Shown here: in pieces, positions 17,724-25,447 of the stretch | How the letters are laid out: each line of letters starts with the position of its first letter | Numbering within the stretch: position 1 is the first letter of the stretch | Assembly (NCBI GenBank): GCA_030372985.1 | Contig: JAUCQB010000096.1 | Coordinates: 1 to 57,174, forward strand | Length of the DNA stretch: 57,174 bases | Reading direction: 5' to 3' | From: Phycisphaerae bacterium | GTDB taxonomy: Bacteria > Planctomycetota > Phycisphaerae > UBA1845 > PWPN01 | Notes under the pieces: generated by a model | Seen by the model: the letters and a program-made list of their open reading frames with translations, nothing else | The model's database searches: none | Told to the model about the DNA's origin: nothing | Made by a program: the position numbers and the translations under genes

Positions 17724-18752
17724 CTACTTGATCAGCTTCCTGCCGGCCAGTTCGATGGCTTTGTCCATGGCGTCGGCGATCTGATCGAATGTCAGCTTCG
17801 TTTCAGACGGAAGGGTGATGTTCAGTTCCTTGCGCAGCGATTCACGGACGGGGTAGTTGCGAGAATCGCTCTGGGCCAGCATGCGTTCGGTCTGCTCGGA
17901 GGTCAGGAAATCCATCAGCTTCCTTGCCGTATCCGGGTGAGGGGCATTGGCGATCATGGCGACCGAGTTGGGGATCAGCAGCGTGCCGCCGTCACCCATA
18001 TCAGGGAAAACCATGTCGATCGGCTCCTGGGCATCCTGGCGAACGTAGACGTCGTCGGTATCGGTGGCACAAACGAGCAGTTCGCCCCTGCCCACCGCCC
18101 GAGCCGCGGTGGCGTTGCCATCCTGCAGCTTGTCGCCCAGCGTCTTGCTCAACTGATCGACGAACTCCACGTAGGCCGGCTCGCCCCACGCGGCCAGGAA
18201 GGCGGCGAAGTGCCCGCGGGTCGTGCCAAAACGTGGATCGGCAACGCCAAGAGCGCCGGCCCAGCGGGAATCAGCCATGTCGCGCCAGCGGGTCGGAAGC
18301 TCCTCGGGCTTGACCTTCGAGGTGTTGAATGCCAGCACGCGAGCCCGCAGGCCAAAGGCCGTCCAACGGCCGGACGGGTCCTTATAGCGATCGGGAATCC
18401 CCACGGCCGCCGGGCGATATTCGGCCAGCAGACCCTGCTGCCCCATCTTGATGGTGTTGAACAGCTCGCTCGACCAGAAGACATCAGCCTGCGGGCGGCT
18501 GCGCTCGGCCTCGATCCGCCGAACCAGCCCGGTTGTCTTGCCGGCCTCGCTGTCGATCTTGAGCGCCACCCGGATACCGCTCTCCTTCTCGAAGGCCGCG
18601 ATCACCTCTCGCGCGAAAGGCTCATCGACGCTCGTGTAGAGCGTAACCACCGGCCGGTCGTTCGACGGGTCGCATCCGGTCAGGAATGCGCAGACTACAA
18701 CGCTCAGGGCGCTCACAATCGCATGCGCCCATAGAGATGCAAGGCCATTCAT
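17724..18752 (-). CDS. ABC transporter substrate-binding lipoprotein, iron(III) type
   Basis: A 342-residue periplasmic binding protein. The signal peptide ends in the lipobox LTGC (Cys ~27), so it is membrane-tethered. The order of motifs VVTLYTSVDEPFAREVIAAFE, GLVRRIEAE, ADVFWSSELFNTIKM, FGLRARVLAFN, GTTRGHFAAFL and PNSVAMIANAPHPDTARKLMDFLTSEQTE follows the AfuA/FutA/FbpA group of extracellular binding proteins. These bind Fe3+ or similar anion-coordinated ligands. No permease or ATPase gene adjoins it. Its start is one base from the stop of the upstream coiled-coil gene, so both are likely on one transcript. It could serve an ABC system encoded elsewhere; the ligand is inferred from family only. 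Confidence 0.82.
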   Translation of the reverse strand: MNGLASLWAHAIVSALSVVVCAFLTGCDPSNDRPVVTLYTSVDEPFAREVIAAFEKESGIRVALKIDSEAGKTTGLVRRIEAERSRPQADVFWSSELFNTIKMGQQGLLAEYRPAAVGIPDRYKDPSGRWTAFGLRARVLAFNTSKVKPEELPTRWRDMADSRWAGALGVADPRFGTTRGHFAAFLAAWGEPAYVEFVDQLSKTLGDKLQDGNATAARAVGRGELLVCATDTDDVYVRQDAQEPIDMVFPDMGDGGTLLIPNSVAMIANAPHPDTARKLMDFLTSEQTERMLAQSDSRNYPVRESLRKELNITLPSETKLTFDQIADAMDKAIELAGRKLIK

Positions 18753-18753
18753 C

Positions 18754-20559
18754 TCACTCTGCCTCCTCAGCCGGCTTTTCGCTGTTGATCTTGTTCTCGA
18801 CGGCCTTCACCTGGTCGGCAGGCAGGCCCTCTCTGGCGTGGCTGAAGTATTTGCCAACGCTCTTGTGGTATTGCCGCGGGATCGCCTCGCGGTTGACGGC
18901 GTCCGAGACTTCCCGCTCCCTGGAAATCACCGCCTCCACGAAATCGTCCGTCACTTGTCCCGTGATCTGCTCACCGTGAACAAACTGCGTCGAGATAATC
19001 GCACCGGGATGCGATTCTACCTTGGCTTTCTGCGCCGTGGTCCTGGCGCCGGTCTCCGTCTCGGGGGCAATGCCGCCCTGCCCCTGGCCGAGGTTGCCCA
19101 TGCCACCCTGTGACTGGGACAATTGGCCCTGATCCTCGCCGAAACCCGCGCCTTCGCCTTGTCCGGCCTGAGACAGTTCGTTCTGCATCTGTTGCAGATC
19201 GGCTGCCGCTGCCGCAAGCTGGTTCATTTCCTGCTGCATGGCCTCCATTTCGGACAACTGGTCGGACGCTTCGCTGAAACCGGCTTCCGCTGACGAACCG
19301 GATGCTTGTTCGGAACCTTGCTGGCCCTGCTGGCCCTGGGCCGCCTGTTTCAGGCTGTCCCCCAGCTTGCTGGCCATCTGGCATCCGCCCTGGCATTTCT
19401 TGAGCTGCTGGGCCAGCTTGTCGATGTCCTTCTCGGACAGCCCTTTCTTCTTGAGCTCTTCTTTCAGTGCGTTAAGGTCCTGCTTCTTCAGGTGCTCGAG
19501 CGCTCTGGCGATCTCGTCCGGCTTCATGCCCGTCTTGGCCAGTTCATTCTGGAGCTTCTTGTCGTTTTGGGCGAGTTCCTTGAGTTGGCCGGCCAGTTTG
19601 TCAATCTGGTCCCGTAGTGCCTTGGCTTTCTGCTTGTCCTCCTCCGTCTTTGGGGCCTTCATCAGGTCGAGCTTCAGCTCTTCGAGCGCCTGTTGTGCAC
19701 TCTTAAAATCCCCTTGGGACATGGCCTGGGTCAGCTTGCTGACCGCGCTGTCCGACCGCTGCCGGGCTTCCAGCTTTTCAGCGATCTTGCGGAACTCGTC
19801 GATCTTGGCCAGATCGGGGTCGTTCTTCCTGTCCTCGATCTGCCTGGCGACATGGTCAACCTGCTTGATGGGCTCCTTGGCCACATCCTCGGGCCGCGTG
19901 GTCGGCGGGGCGTTCTTCAAGGCGGCCAGTTGCTGCATCTCCTGTTCGAGCTCGGGGTACTTCTGCCGAAAAGTCTCGACCTGCTTGTCAATCAGAGGCT
20001 TAACCAGAGCCGTAGTACGCTCAAGACGCTTCTGCTGGTCCTGTTCCTGTTTGAGAACCTCCTGCTTACCCGCCAAGTCAACAACCGGGAACAGCCAGAA
20101 GACCAGCAGGGCCACCAGCAGGCTCGGCCCGGCATAACCAGCGGAACAAGGAAATCGAAGCGGCAGGTGACGGCCGACCGTCAGGCCGTGCGTCACCCGG
20201 CGGGCATCGGCCACCACAGCCTGTCCGAAGGGATCGTCCATCTTCTCGCAGTAGATCGCGCTGCTGATGCGTTCCCGCAGGCCCGCGGCGTCATCCAGCG
20301 CGGCGGCGGCCACTGGCAGCGTCTCCCGGGTCAAAAGCGCCCAGACCACGGAAGCAACCACCGAGGCCACCAGCAAGCCCAGACACACCCAACCCGCCAG
20401 CACTTCGGCATCGGGTCTGACCAGCCACAGCCGATCGACCAGGACGAAGATGACAAAGATCGCTGCGCCACCGGCCAGTGACCAGCCGAGCTGCGAGAAC
20501 CAGCGATTCAGCCACAAACGCAACTGAGCTCGTCTAGCCTTTTTTCGAAGGTCCGACAT
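18754..20559 (-). CDS. Membrane-anchored long coiled-coil protein (DUF4175-like), unknown function
   Basis: A 601-residue protein. N-terminal residues ~20-70 hold two transmembrane helices (WSLAGGAAIFVIFVLVDRLW and VCLGLLVASVVASVVWALL), and a third lies near residue 150 (GPSLLVALLVFWLFPVV). A ~250-residue Lys/Glu/Gln-rich coiled coil follows, with the pair CQGGCQ at its end, then a Gln/Gly-rich low-complexity zone (GQGQQGQQGSEQ, MGNLGQGQGG) and a more ordered ~110-residue C terminus. It resembles DUF4175-type proteins that accompany MoxR/BatA-like gene sets in planctomycetes, but none of those neighbours is visible. The stop lies one base from the start of the iron-binding-protein gene. Confidence 0.65.
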   Translation of the reverse strand: MSDLRKKARRAQLRLWLNRWFSQLGWSLAGGAAIFVIFVLVDRLWLVRPDAEVLAGWVCLGLLVASVVASVVWALLTRETLPVAAAALDDAAGLRERISSAIYCEKMDDPFGQAVVADARRVTHGLTVGRHLPLRFPCSAGYAGPSLLVALLVFWLFPVVDLAGKQEVLKQEQDQQKRLERTTALVKPLIDKQVETFRQKYPELEQEMQQLAALKNAPPTTRPEDVAKEPIKQVDHVARQIEDRKNDPDLAKIDEFRKIAEKLEARQRSDSAVSKLTQAMSQGDFKSAQQALEELKLDLMKAPKTEEDKQKAKALRDQIDKLAGQLKELAQNDKKLQNELAKTGMKPDEIARALEHLKKQDLNALKEELKKKGLSEKDIDKLAQQLKKCQGGCQMASKLGDSLKQAAQGQQGQQGSEQASGSSAEAGFSEASDQLSEMEAMQQEMNQLAAAAADLQQMQNELSQAGQGEGAGFGEDQGQLSQSQGGMGNLGQGQGGIAPETETGARTTAQKAKVESHPGAIISTQFVHGEQITGQVTDDFVEAVISREREVSDAVNREAIPRQYHKSVGKYFSHAREGLPADQVKAVENKINSEKPAEEAE

Positions 20560-21096
20560 GGTCTGGTCCCTCGTCAGCGCCCGCTGCCCCAGTCAGAGGC
20601 AACCCCAGTGGCGACAGCCCCGGTGGCCGCAAGACTGGCCCCTCTGGATGTATCGTCCGCCCCGTCCCGCCAATTCATGGTACCCTCTGACATACCAATA
20701 GACAACGCTGGTACAGCAAATGTTACGCAGCCCACCCCCTATTAGACGCACAAGCCGAGTAGATGTTCACGGCCCGGCTGTCACGTCGCAGATGGGGAAG
20801 ATCAACAAAACAGGGCGGTAAACTCGTGCTTTAAGGACGTAATTACGGCAAGCTCCGCTCCGGCTCACCACCGGCATGCGCGCAAAAACGGGAACAGCCG
20901 CGCCGCTCCATCGGGCACACCCTTCGCGTGAAAGCTCTCGCGTGCGTGGGGCACGCCCATCCGGTTAGGCTGGTGAGCGAGCCGATTCCTGTCTTCGCGG
21001 CCGGCCGATTGTGTCACGGCCCCTGTGCTGATCCCTGAGCCTTGGGCAGGCTGCTGAGCTTTCCGATGTGGTATAATGAACCGGTCGAGGTGGCTT
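20560..21096. other. Intergenic region upstream of the toxin-antitoxin pair
   Basis: About 537 bases with no supported gene between a minus-strand gene and the plus-strand TA pair. The left end must carry the promoter of the coiled-coil gene. The only clear signal is the TATAAT near the right end, listed separately. Confidence 0.4.
21072..21077 (+). promoter_or_regulatory. Sigma-70-like -10 box (TATAAT) of the toxin-antitoxin operon
   Basis: A perfect TATAAT lies 20 bases before the chosen ATG (21097), with the ribosome-binding gaggtgg between them. It implies a leader of only about a dozen bases. No good -35 hexamer is seen at 17 bp, which is common for self-regulated TA promoters. Confidence 0.5.
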
Positions 21097-21351
21097 ATGC
21101 CCTTGGTGATTACTGATGAGCAGCTAGAGGCGATGAGGATGGGTGAGCGGGACGCTCTCATTGAGATCGCGTGCCGGCTCTTTGACGGCGAGCGTCTCAG
21201 TCTTCCGGCGGCAGCCAGGTTTGCCGGGATCAGTCGCGCAGCGATGGAAGGGGAACTGCGGCGACGCCACATGGCAATCTATCGCCCGACCGTTGAGGAC
21301 CTCCATCAGGATTTGGATACGCTTCGCAATCTACCGGGAGCGGGATCTTGA
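21097..21351 (+). CDS. UPF0175-family antitoxin
   Basis: An 84-residue small helix-rich protein of the UPF0175 family (pattern IEIACRLFDGERLSLPAAAR then FAGISRAAMEGELRRRHMAIYRPTVEDLHQDLDTL), which contains a predicted DNA-binding helix-turn-helix. These proteins pair with DUF3368 PIN-domain toxins, as here (family knowledge). I use the ATG at 21097 because gaggtgg lies just upstream and TATAAT lies at 21072-21077; an in-frame ATG at 21076 would sit inside the -10 box. The stop TGA overlaps the TTG start of the toxin (TTGA, 21348-21351). Autoregulation of the promoter is likely but inferred. Confidence 0.8.
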   Translation: MPLVITDEQLEAMRMGERDALIEIACRLFDGERLSLPAAARFAGISRAAMEGELRRRHMAIYRPTVEDLHQDLDTLRNLPGAGS

Positions 21352-21833
21352 GTGTTGTCGTCAGCGACACTTCCCCTGTCCGCGCACTGGATCATCTGAA
21401 GCTCACCTCTTTGTTGGAGCGGTTTTATGGCGAGGTGCTGATTCCGCCCAGCGTAGCGGCGGAGCTTCGGGACCCTGATTCGGCACTGCCAATGCTCGAC
21501 TGGGCAAGCATCCCTGGCCTGCGCATGCAGGCCCCGAGTGATCTCGCGGAGGTTGAAGCATTGCTGCAGGTTCTGGATCGCGGTGAGTCGGAGGCCATTG
21601 CCATGGCGATGGAGGTGGATGCTGCAGCGGCGCTTGTCGATGAGCGAGAGGCCCGCTCCGTGGCCATCTCGCTGGGGCTCAGGCCGGTCGGCGTTTTGTC
21701 CATGCTCGTGCGTGCCAAGGAAGAAGGACACCTCACGGCCGTCAAGCCGCTGATGGACCAACTCAGAACGGGCATCGGCTTCCACATCTCGCCGGCCCTG
21801 TTCGCCGAAGTACTGCGACTGGCGGGTGAATGA
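21348..21833 (+). CDS. DUF3368 PIN-domain toxin (VapC-like ribonuclease)
   Basis: A 161-residue PIN-fold protein predicted to cleave RNA. The first acidic residue is in VVVSDTSPVRAL (Asp ~6). A second cluster is GESEAIAMAMEVDAAAALVDE (the conserved Glu and Asp of the active site, split here by description), and VDEREARSVAISLGL matches the DUF3368 family, as does the C-terminal KPLMDQLRTGIGFHIS. It starts with TTG overlapping the antitoxin stop (TTGA), so it is translated after the antitoxin. Active-site residues look intact. A 68-nt hairpin repeat begins two bases after the stop codon. Confidence 0.83.
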   Translation: MSVVVSDTSPVRALDHLKLTSLLERFYGEVLIPPSVAAELRDPDSALPMLDWASIPGLRMQAPSDLAEVEALLQVLDRGESEAIAMAMEVDAAAALVDEREARSVAISLGLRPVGVLSMLVRAKEEGHLTAVKPLMDQLRTGIGFHISPALFAEVLRLAGE

Positions 21834-21834
21834 T

Positions 21835-21902
21835 CCCCAGCGTTGCATACCGCATCGCCGGGGCATGCTCTATTGAGAATGTGGAATAGAGAATGGGTCA
21901 TG
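21835..21902 (-). repeat. 68-nt hairpin repeat, copy A (inverted)
   Basis: The reverse complement matches copies at 41211-41278 and 43285-43352. It has the same plan: cccattct plus attc-rich stretches, then a palindrome with arms related to ccccggcgttgc/gcaacgccgggg. This copy is the most diverged and starts within two bases of the toxin stop codon. Confidence 0.7.
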
Positions 21903-22073
21903 TTCTGCCGTCGCCCATGGACCTCACCAACGGTGAACTCCGGAGACAGCGGTGATCTGGCGCAGAACGCCCAATCCACAAGGGGTTTCCCGCACACCTG
22001 CGGTGATTCATATGCAACTTGGGGAGGTGATCTGCGCTTTGCACGGTCAGACATCGACCCAGAACAGGAAGGA

Positions 22074-24491
22074 CTACGGCTGCGGCAGATCCACAACTTC
22101 TCCTGCTTGACGTTCAATCGTCTTGCCATTGACGATCACGCGGGTAATCCCAGGCAAGGGCGGCAGGTGAAGATGCACTTGGCGCGGAGAGTGATGGAAC
22201 TTGTCCTGGTATTCCACGGCCAGGGTGCTGCCGCCGTCCTGGAGGTCGAATCGAACCGTCACCGGCCCGAATACCGTCGGGACATTTTCGAACTTCGTTT
22301 GCCGGTCCGACTTGAGCCACGCCTTGGGCGCCAGCCGCAGCAAGTGCAAAGCATCCGGTTCGACCAGGTCGTCAACCACGCACAGGCGAACGGCGTAAAT
22401 GCCGATGTGCCCGGCAATTCCGGCAACGCCGCCTCGCGTCTCTGAGGCAATGTACGTCTGCTGGCTGTGGGCACCGGTCAGCATGCTGTACATGCCCTCG
22501 AAGAACCGTTGACGGTCGCCAAGCTGATGGCTGTGGAAGATATTGAAGCTCGCGGGCGGCTCGCAGCTCGACAGCTCGTGGATCAGCACCGGCGGCTGCT
22601 CGAAATGGCCGTGCGGATCAAACACCAGGTGGTTCGGACCCTCGCGAAAGAAGGCCAATGCGGACTCCATGAGGGGATCGTCAGCGGGCAACAGCCCGGC
22701 GTAAACCAGGAACAGTGGACCTGTGTCCAGGTAGAAGCCATGGAAAAGATCGCCGCCGGCCGAGAGCGACGTCGGGACCATGTGTTGCTCCCGGCCCCGC
22801 GAATCCCGCCATGTCGGTGTTTTCTCGGCCGCTTCGCGCAGGGCGCGGACGAAGACCTCGCGGTAATCGTCCGCCTCTCGCGCGAACTCGGCCGCGCGAG
22901 GATGATCGAGCCTTTCGAGGAGTCGGACCGTCGAAGCCAGACCGAGGTAGTGCCAGCCGATGTTCCACACGGCCTGTGTCGGGACGAATTGGTCCGTGGC
23001 AACGGCCGGAGCCAGTACACCACGCACGCCGTCGTGGTTGGTCAGTGAGCGCGCATGTCGGATGAACTCGCACGCTTTCACCAGCGGCTCGGTCCACTTG
23101 GCAATGAATTCGCGATCGTCAGTCACCAGCACATGATGGGCGGCCGCGTGCATGATCGCTCCGTGATCGCTCAGCCAGTCAATGGCGGCGAGAGCCTTCG
23201 GTCCGCCGAAGTATCCTGGATGCAGGTCATACGCGGGACCCGGCGGTTTGACCGTCCCCTGCGCGGCACGATAGGTCTCCAGGTAGCGGGCAACGGCCTC
23301 ATGCAACCCCATCGTGTCAAGCAACATGGTGTCGAACATCGTTGTCGGCGTAGCCCACATGCGGGCGTAGACGAGCGAACCAGTCAGGTTGGTGTAGCGG
23401 CCGTCGGGCATCCGCTGGGCAATCAGTTCTCCGTATTGGGCGTTGCGGCGGAGGTACTCGTTGACATAGGGCTCCGGGGTGTCGATCCGGGCGGCTGTCG
23501 GCGGCATCTTCGACCAGTACGCATCGCACTCCGCCAGCGCGGCCTCCCGGCCCAGCTTCGTCTCCTTCAGAAGGGTCGCTGCTTCGGCGGGGAGCATGGG
23601 AACCACAAGATCAACATATGAGCCCTTCGTGGCCGGGAGCGTGATCAGCAGATTCCAGTCCTGTCCGCCATCTTTCGGCGGCCGAAGCTCCGTCGCCGTG
23701 GCATTGCCATCCAACACGGCCAGACGCACCTTGCCATCGGGCTCGATCACAAACGTCGAGACATCAGCCCCATCGCGAGCTTCGGCCGGCCCGAGCCGCA
23801 GCGAACGGGGGTAGAGGGCATCGGTCCGCCGAAGGGCACAATTCCGCTGCTGGTACATCTCGGGAAAGATGTGCGGCTTGTTGATCCGCACGAGAATCAC
23901 ACACGGGTCCGGCGTCATCAGCGGATTGACTTCCCGGATCGACAGGCGAACCCAGGCGTAAAGCGGCTCGATGCCCGTCTCGATCTCACGGCCGCCGGAA
24001 ACGTGGGCAAAGACGTCCTGCCTCAGAATGAAGCCCACTGCCGACCGGAACGACTGCCGCCACTCGGTCCAGATCACCGGCGTCGGCCGGTCGAGCAAGC
24101 CGTGGTAGGTCCAGCGACGGCCGTTGTCGGCGGACATCTGGTAGGTACCGCCCCGCCAGCGGTCCGGGTCCTCGCCCTTTTCCGAAGGCATGATCGACAA
24201 CTGAGCTCCGAGCCCCTGCCAGGGAGCAAGGGCTATGACGTCCGGCTCGGGTACAGGGTTGGCCATGATCATGCCGTTGTAGTACACGTTGAATCGGAAA
24301 AGGTGGTTCTTCCACCCGACCGGCGTATAGACGTTCTCCATCGGCGGCCACCAGGTTGAGGCGACGTCGATATTCGCTTCACCATCAGGCTCGGCTGCCC
24401 GTACAAAGGGTTGCGAGATTCCGTGAAAGACGATCGCTGCCGTCAGGAGCGACAATCCCCGCACCGACGGCCGCATACGTGAGGAAATCAA
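22074..24491 (-). CDS. Secreted large protein, probable (alpha/alpha)6-barrel glycosidase, unassigned
   Basis: An 805-residue exported protein. The start is a TTG at 24491 because an ideal aggag lies six bases upstream; the ATG at 24476 is too far from it. The signal peptide runs to about VRAAEP (residue ~34). The N-terminal ~300 residues look like a beta-sandwich (WWPPMENVYTPVGWKNHLF, RRWTYHGLL). The central ~400 residues have the helical-repeat, Trp-rich pattern of six-hairpin glycosidases (YARMWATPTTMFDTMLLDTM, HGAIMHAAAHHVLV, VWNIGWHYLGLAS). A small C-terminal beta domain ends in GITRVIVNGKTIERQAGEVV. I do not recognise the GH family, and no catalytic residues are assigned. Confidence 0.6.
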   Translation of the reverse strand: MISSRMRPSVRGLSLLTAAIVFHGISQPFVRAAEPDGEANIDVASTWWPPMENVYTPVGWKNHLFRFNVYYNGMIMANPVPEPDVIALAPWQGLGAQLSIMPSEKGEDPDRWRGGTYQMSADNGRRWTYHGLLDRPTPVIWTEWRQSFRSAVGFILRQDVFAHVSGGREIETGIEPLYAWVRLSIREVNPLMTPDPCVILVRINKPHIFPEMYQQRNCALRRTDALYPRSLRLGPAEARDGADVSTFVIEPDGKVRLAVLDGNATATELRPPKDGGQDWNLLITLPATKGSYVDLVVPMLPAEAATLLKETKLGREAALAECDAYWSKMPPTAARIDTPEPYVNEYLRRNAQYGELIAQRMPDGRYTNLTGSLVYARMWATPTTMFDTMLLDTMGLHEAVARYLETYRAAQGTVKPPGPAYDLHPGYFGGPKALAAIDWLSDHGAIMHAAAHHVLVTDDREFIAKWTEPLVKACEFIRHARSLTNHDGVRGVLAPAVATDQFVPTQAVWNIGWHYLGLASTVRLLERLDHPRAAEFAREADDYREVFVRALREAAEKTPTWRDSRGREQHMVPTSLSAGGDLFHGFYLDTGPLFLVYAGLLPADDPLMESALAFFREGPNHLVFDPHGHFEQPPVLIHELSSCEPPASFNIFHSHQLGDRQRFFEGMYSMLTGAHSQQTYIASETRGGVAGIAGHIGIYAVRLCVVDDLVEPDALHLLRLAPKAWLKSDRQTKFENVPTVFGPVTVRFDLQDGGSTLAVEYQDKFHHSPRQVHLHLPPLPGITRVIVNGKTIERQAGEVVDLPQP

Positions 24492-24650
24492 CTTCCGCTC
24501 CTTTCACGCACCAACGGTTGGCCAGTTGTCTCGAATTGCCTATGCCCCACCGCGCCATGTCCTGCCAGGCGTGCGGCGAGTCAGCGGAGCATAGCCCGGA
24601 ATGCGAACAGGCCACAGGAAAGCCAATGGTCCGCAAGAGGCAGCCGCGCC

Positions 24651-24702
24651 TGTTGCTGAACCCTGAAGCCCTTGGCTTGAGCCTGTTGAAGGCTGAACCC
24701 TG
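24651..24702. repeat. Degenerate heptad-like repeat behind the nitroreductase stop
   Basis: The plus strand shows GCTGAACCCTGAAG near 24654 and GGCTGAACCCTGCT just before the nitroreductase stop (TAG at 24705-24703). On the nitroreductase coding strand these read GGGTTCAGC units directly after the stop, the same placement as the regular GCTGA-NN repeats. Confidence 0.5.
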
Positions 24703-25275
24703 CTACGAGCCCAGGATCACCTGGTCCACCGAGCGTTTGGGGACATGGTGAACGCCGCTGTCGTCGCGGTAGTACTTGATCTCGCTCTCCGAGGTCACCG
24801 GCTCCAGCACGATCTTCTCGGCCGGCTTGCCCAGTGCAACAACGAGCAGGATCTGATAGCGTTCGGGAATGTCCAGCGCCTTTCGCAGCCCTTCGCGTTG
24901 GATCGAGCCGACGATGCAGCCGCCGAGGCCCTTCTCGACCGCCCCGAGCAGGATGGTCTGAGCGGCGATGCCGTGGTCGCAGTTGATGCTGTGACAGGCC
25001 TGCGAGTCGCCGAGAACGATAACGTAAGCTGACGGGCGTTCGCCCTGCGTCGGCCCGGGCCAGTCCTTCAGGTACCCTGCCCATGCCAGATGCCGGAAGA
25101 TCTTGGCATTCTTGTCGGCATCGCACGAAAGCACGTACCGCAGCGGCTGCAGGTTGCCGGACGACGGGCACAAGGTCGCCAGTTCGGTCAGTTCCCGAAG
25201 CGTCGCCATATCGATGACATGACTCTGCTGGAAACGCCGGTAGCTTCTATTCGCAAGAACAAGATCTCGAATCAT
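24703..25275 (-). CDS. Nitroreductase-family FMN oxidoreductase
   Basis: A 190-residue nitroreductase-fold flavoprotein. The N-terminal NRSYRRFQ (Arg residues binding FMN phosphate), LCPSSGNLQPLRYVLS (FMN/substrate loop) and GIAAQTILLGAVEKGLGGCIVGSIQREGL, broken into the usual blocks, support FMN binding; the late IVLEPVTSESEIKYYRDD resembles the short nitroreductases of anaerobes. Likely an NAD(P)H-dependent reductase of a small oxidant; substrate unknown. I start at ATG 25275 (MIRDLVL), with ggag seven bases upstream, rather than at 25287. It is probably transcribed alone. Confidence 0.85.
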   Translation of the reverse strand: MIRDLVLANRSYRRFQQSHVIDMATLRELTELATLCPSSGNLQPLRYVLSCDADKNAKIFRHLAWAGYLKDWPGPTQGERPSAYVIVLGDSQACHSINCDHGIAAQTILLGAVEKGLGGCIVGSIQREGLRKALDIPERYQILLVVALGKPAEKIVLEPVTSESEIKYYRDDSGVHHVPKRSVDQVILGS

Positions 25276-25447
25276 TGCACACTCCATGCCCAGAGACGCC
25301 TGACATCAGGCCCGCAGGCCTGCCAGCGACATATGACGAGATCCTAGCCCCACGGATCGGTCCGGACAAGACGCACTCAGGGCGAGACCGAAGAAAGGGG
25401 GGGCCACCGATACTTCACCGATACTTCTCGGCTGCGCGGCGTCGGAC

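Noticed and set aside
17604..18734. A 376-codon plus-strand open frame opposite the iron-binding lipoprotein gene
   Set aside because: It is antisense to a clear ABC binding protein and has no recognisable domain.
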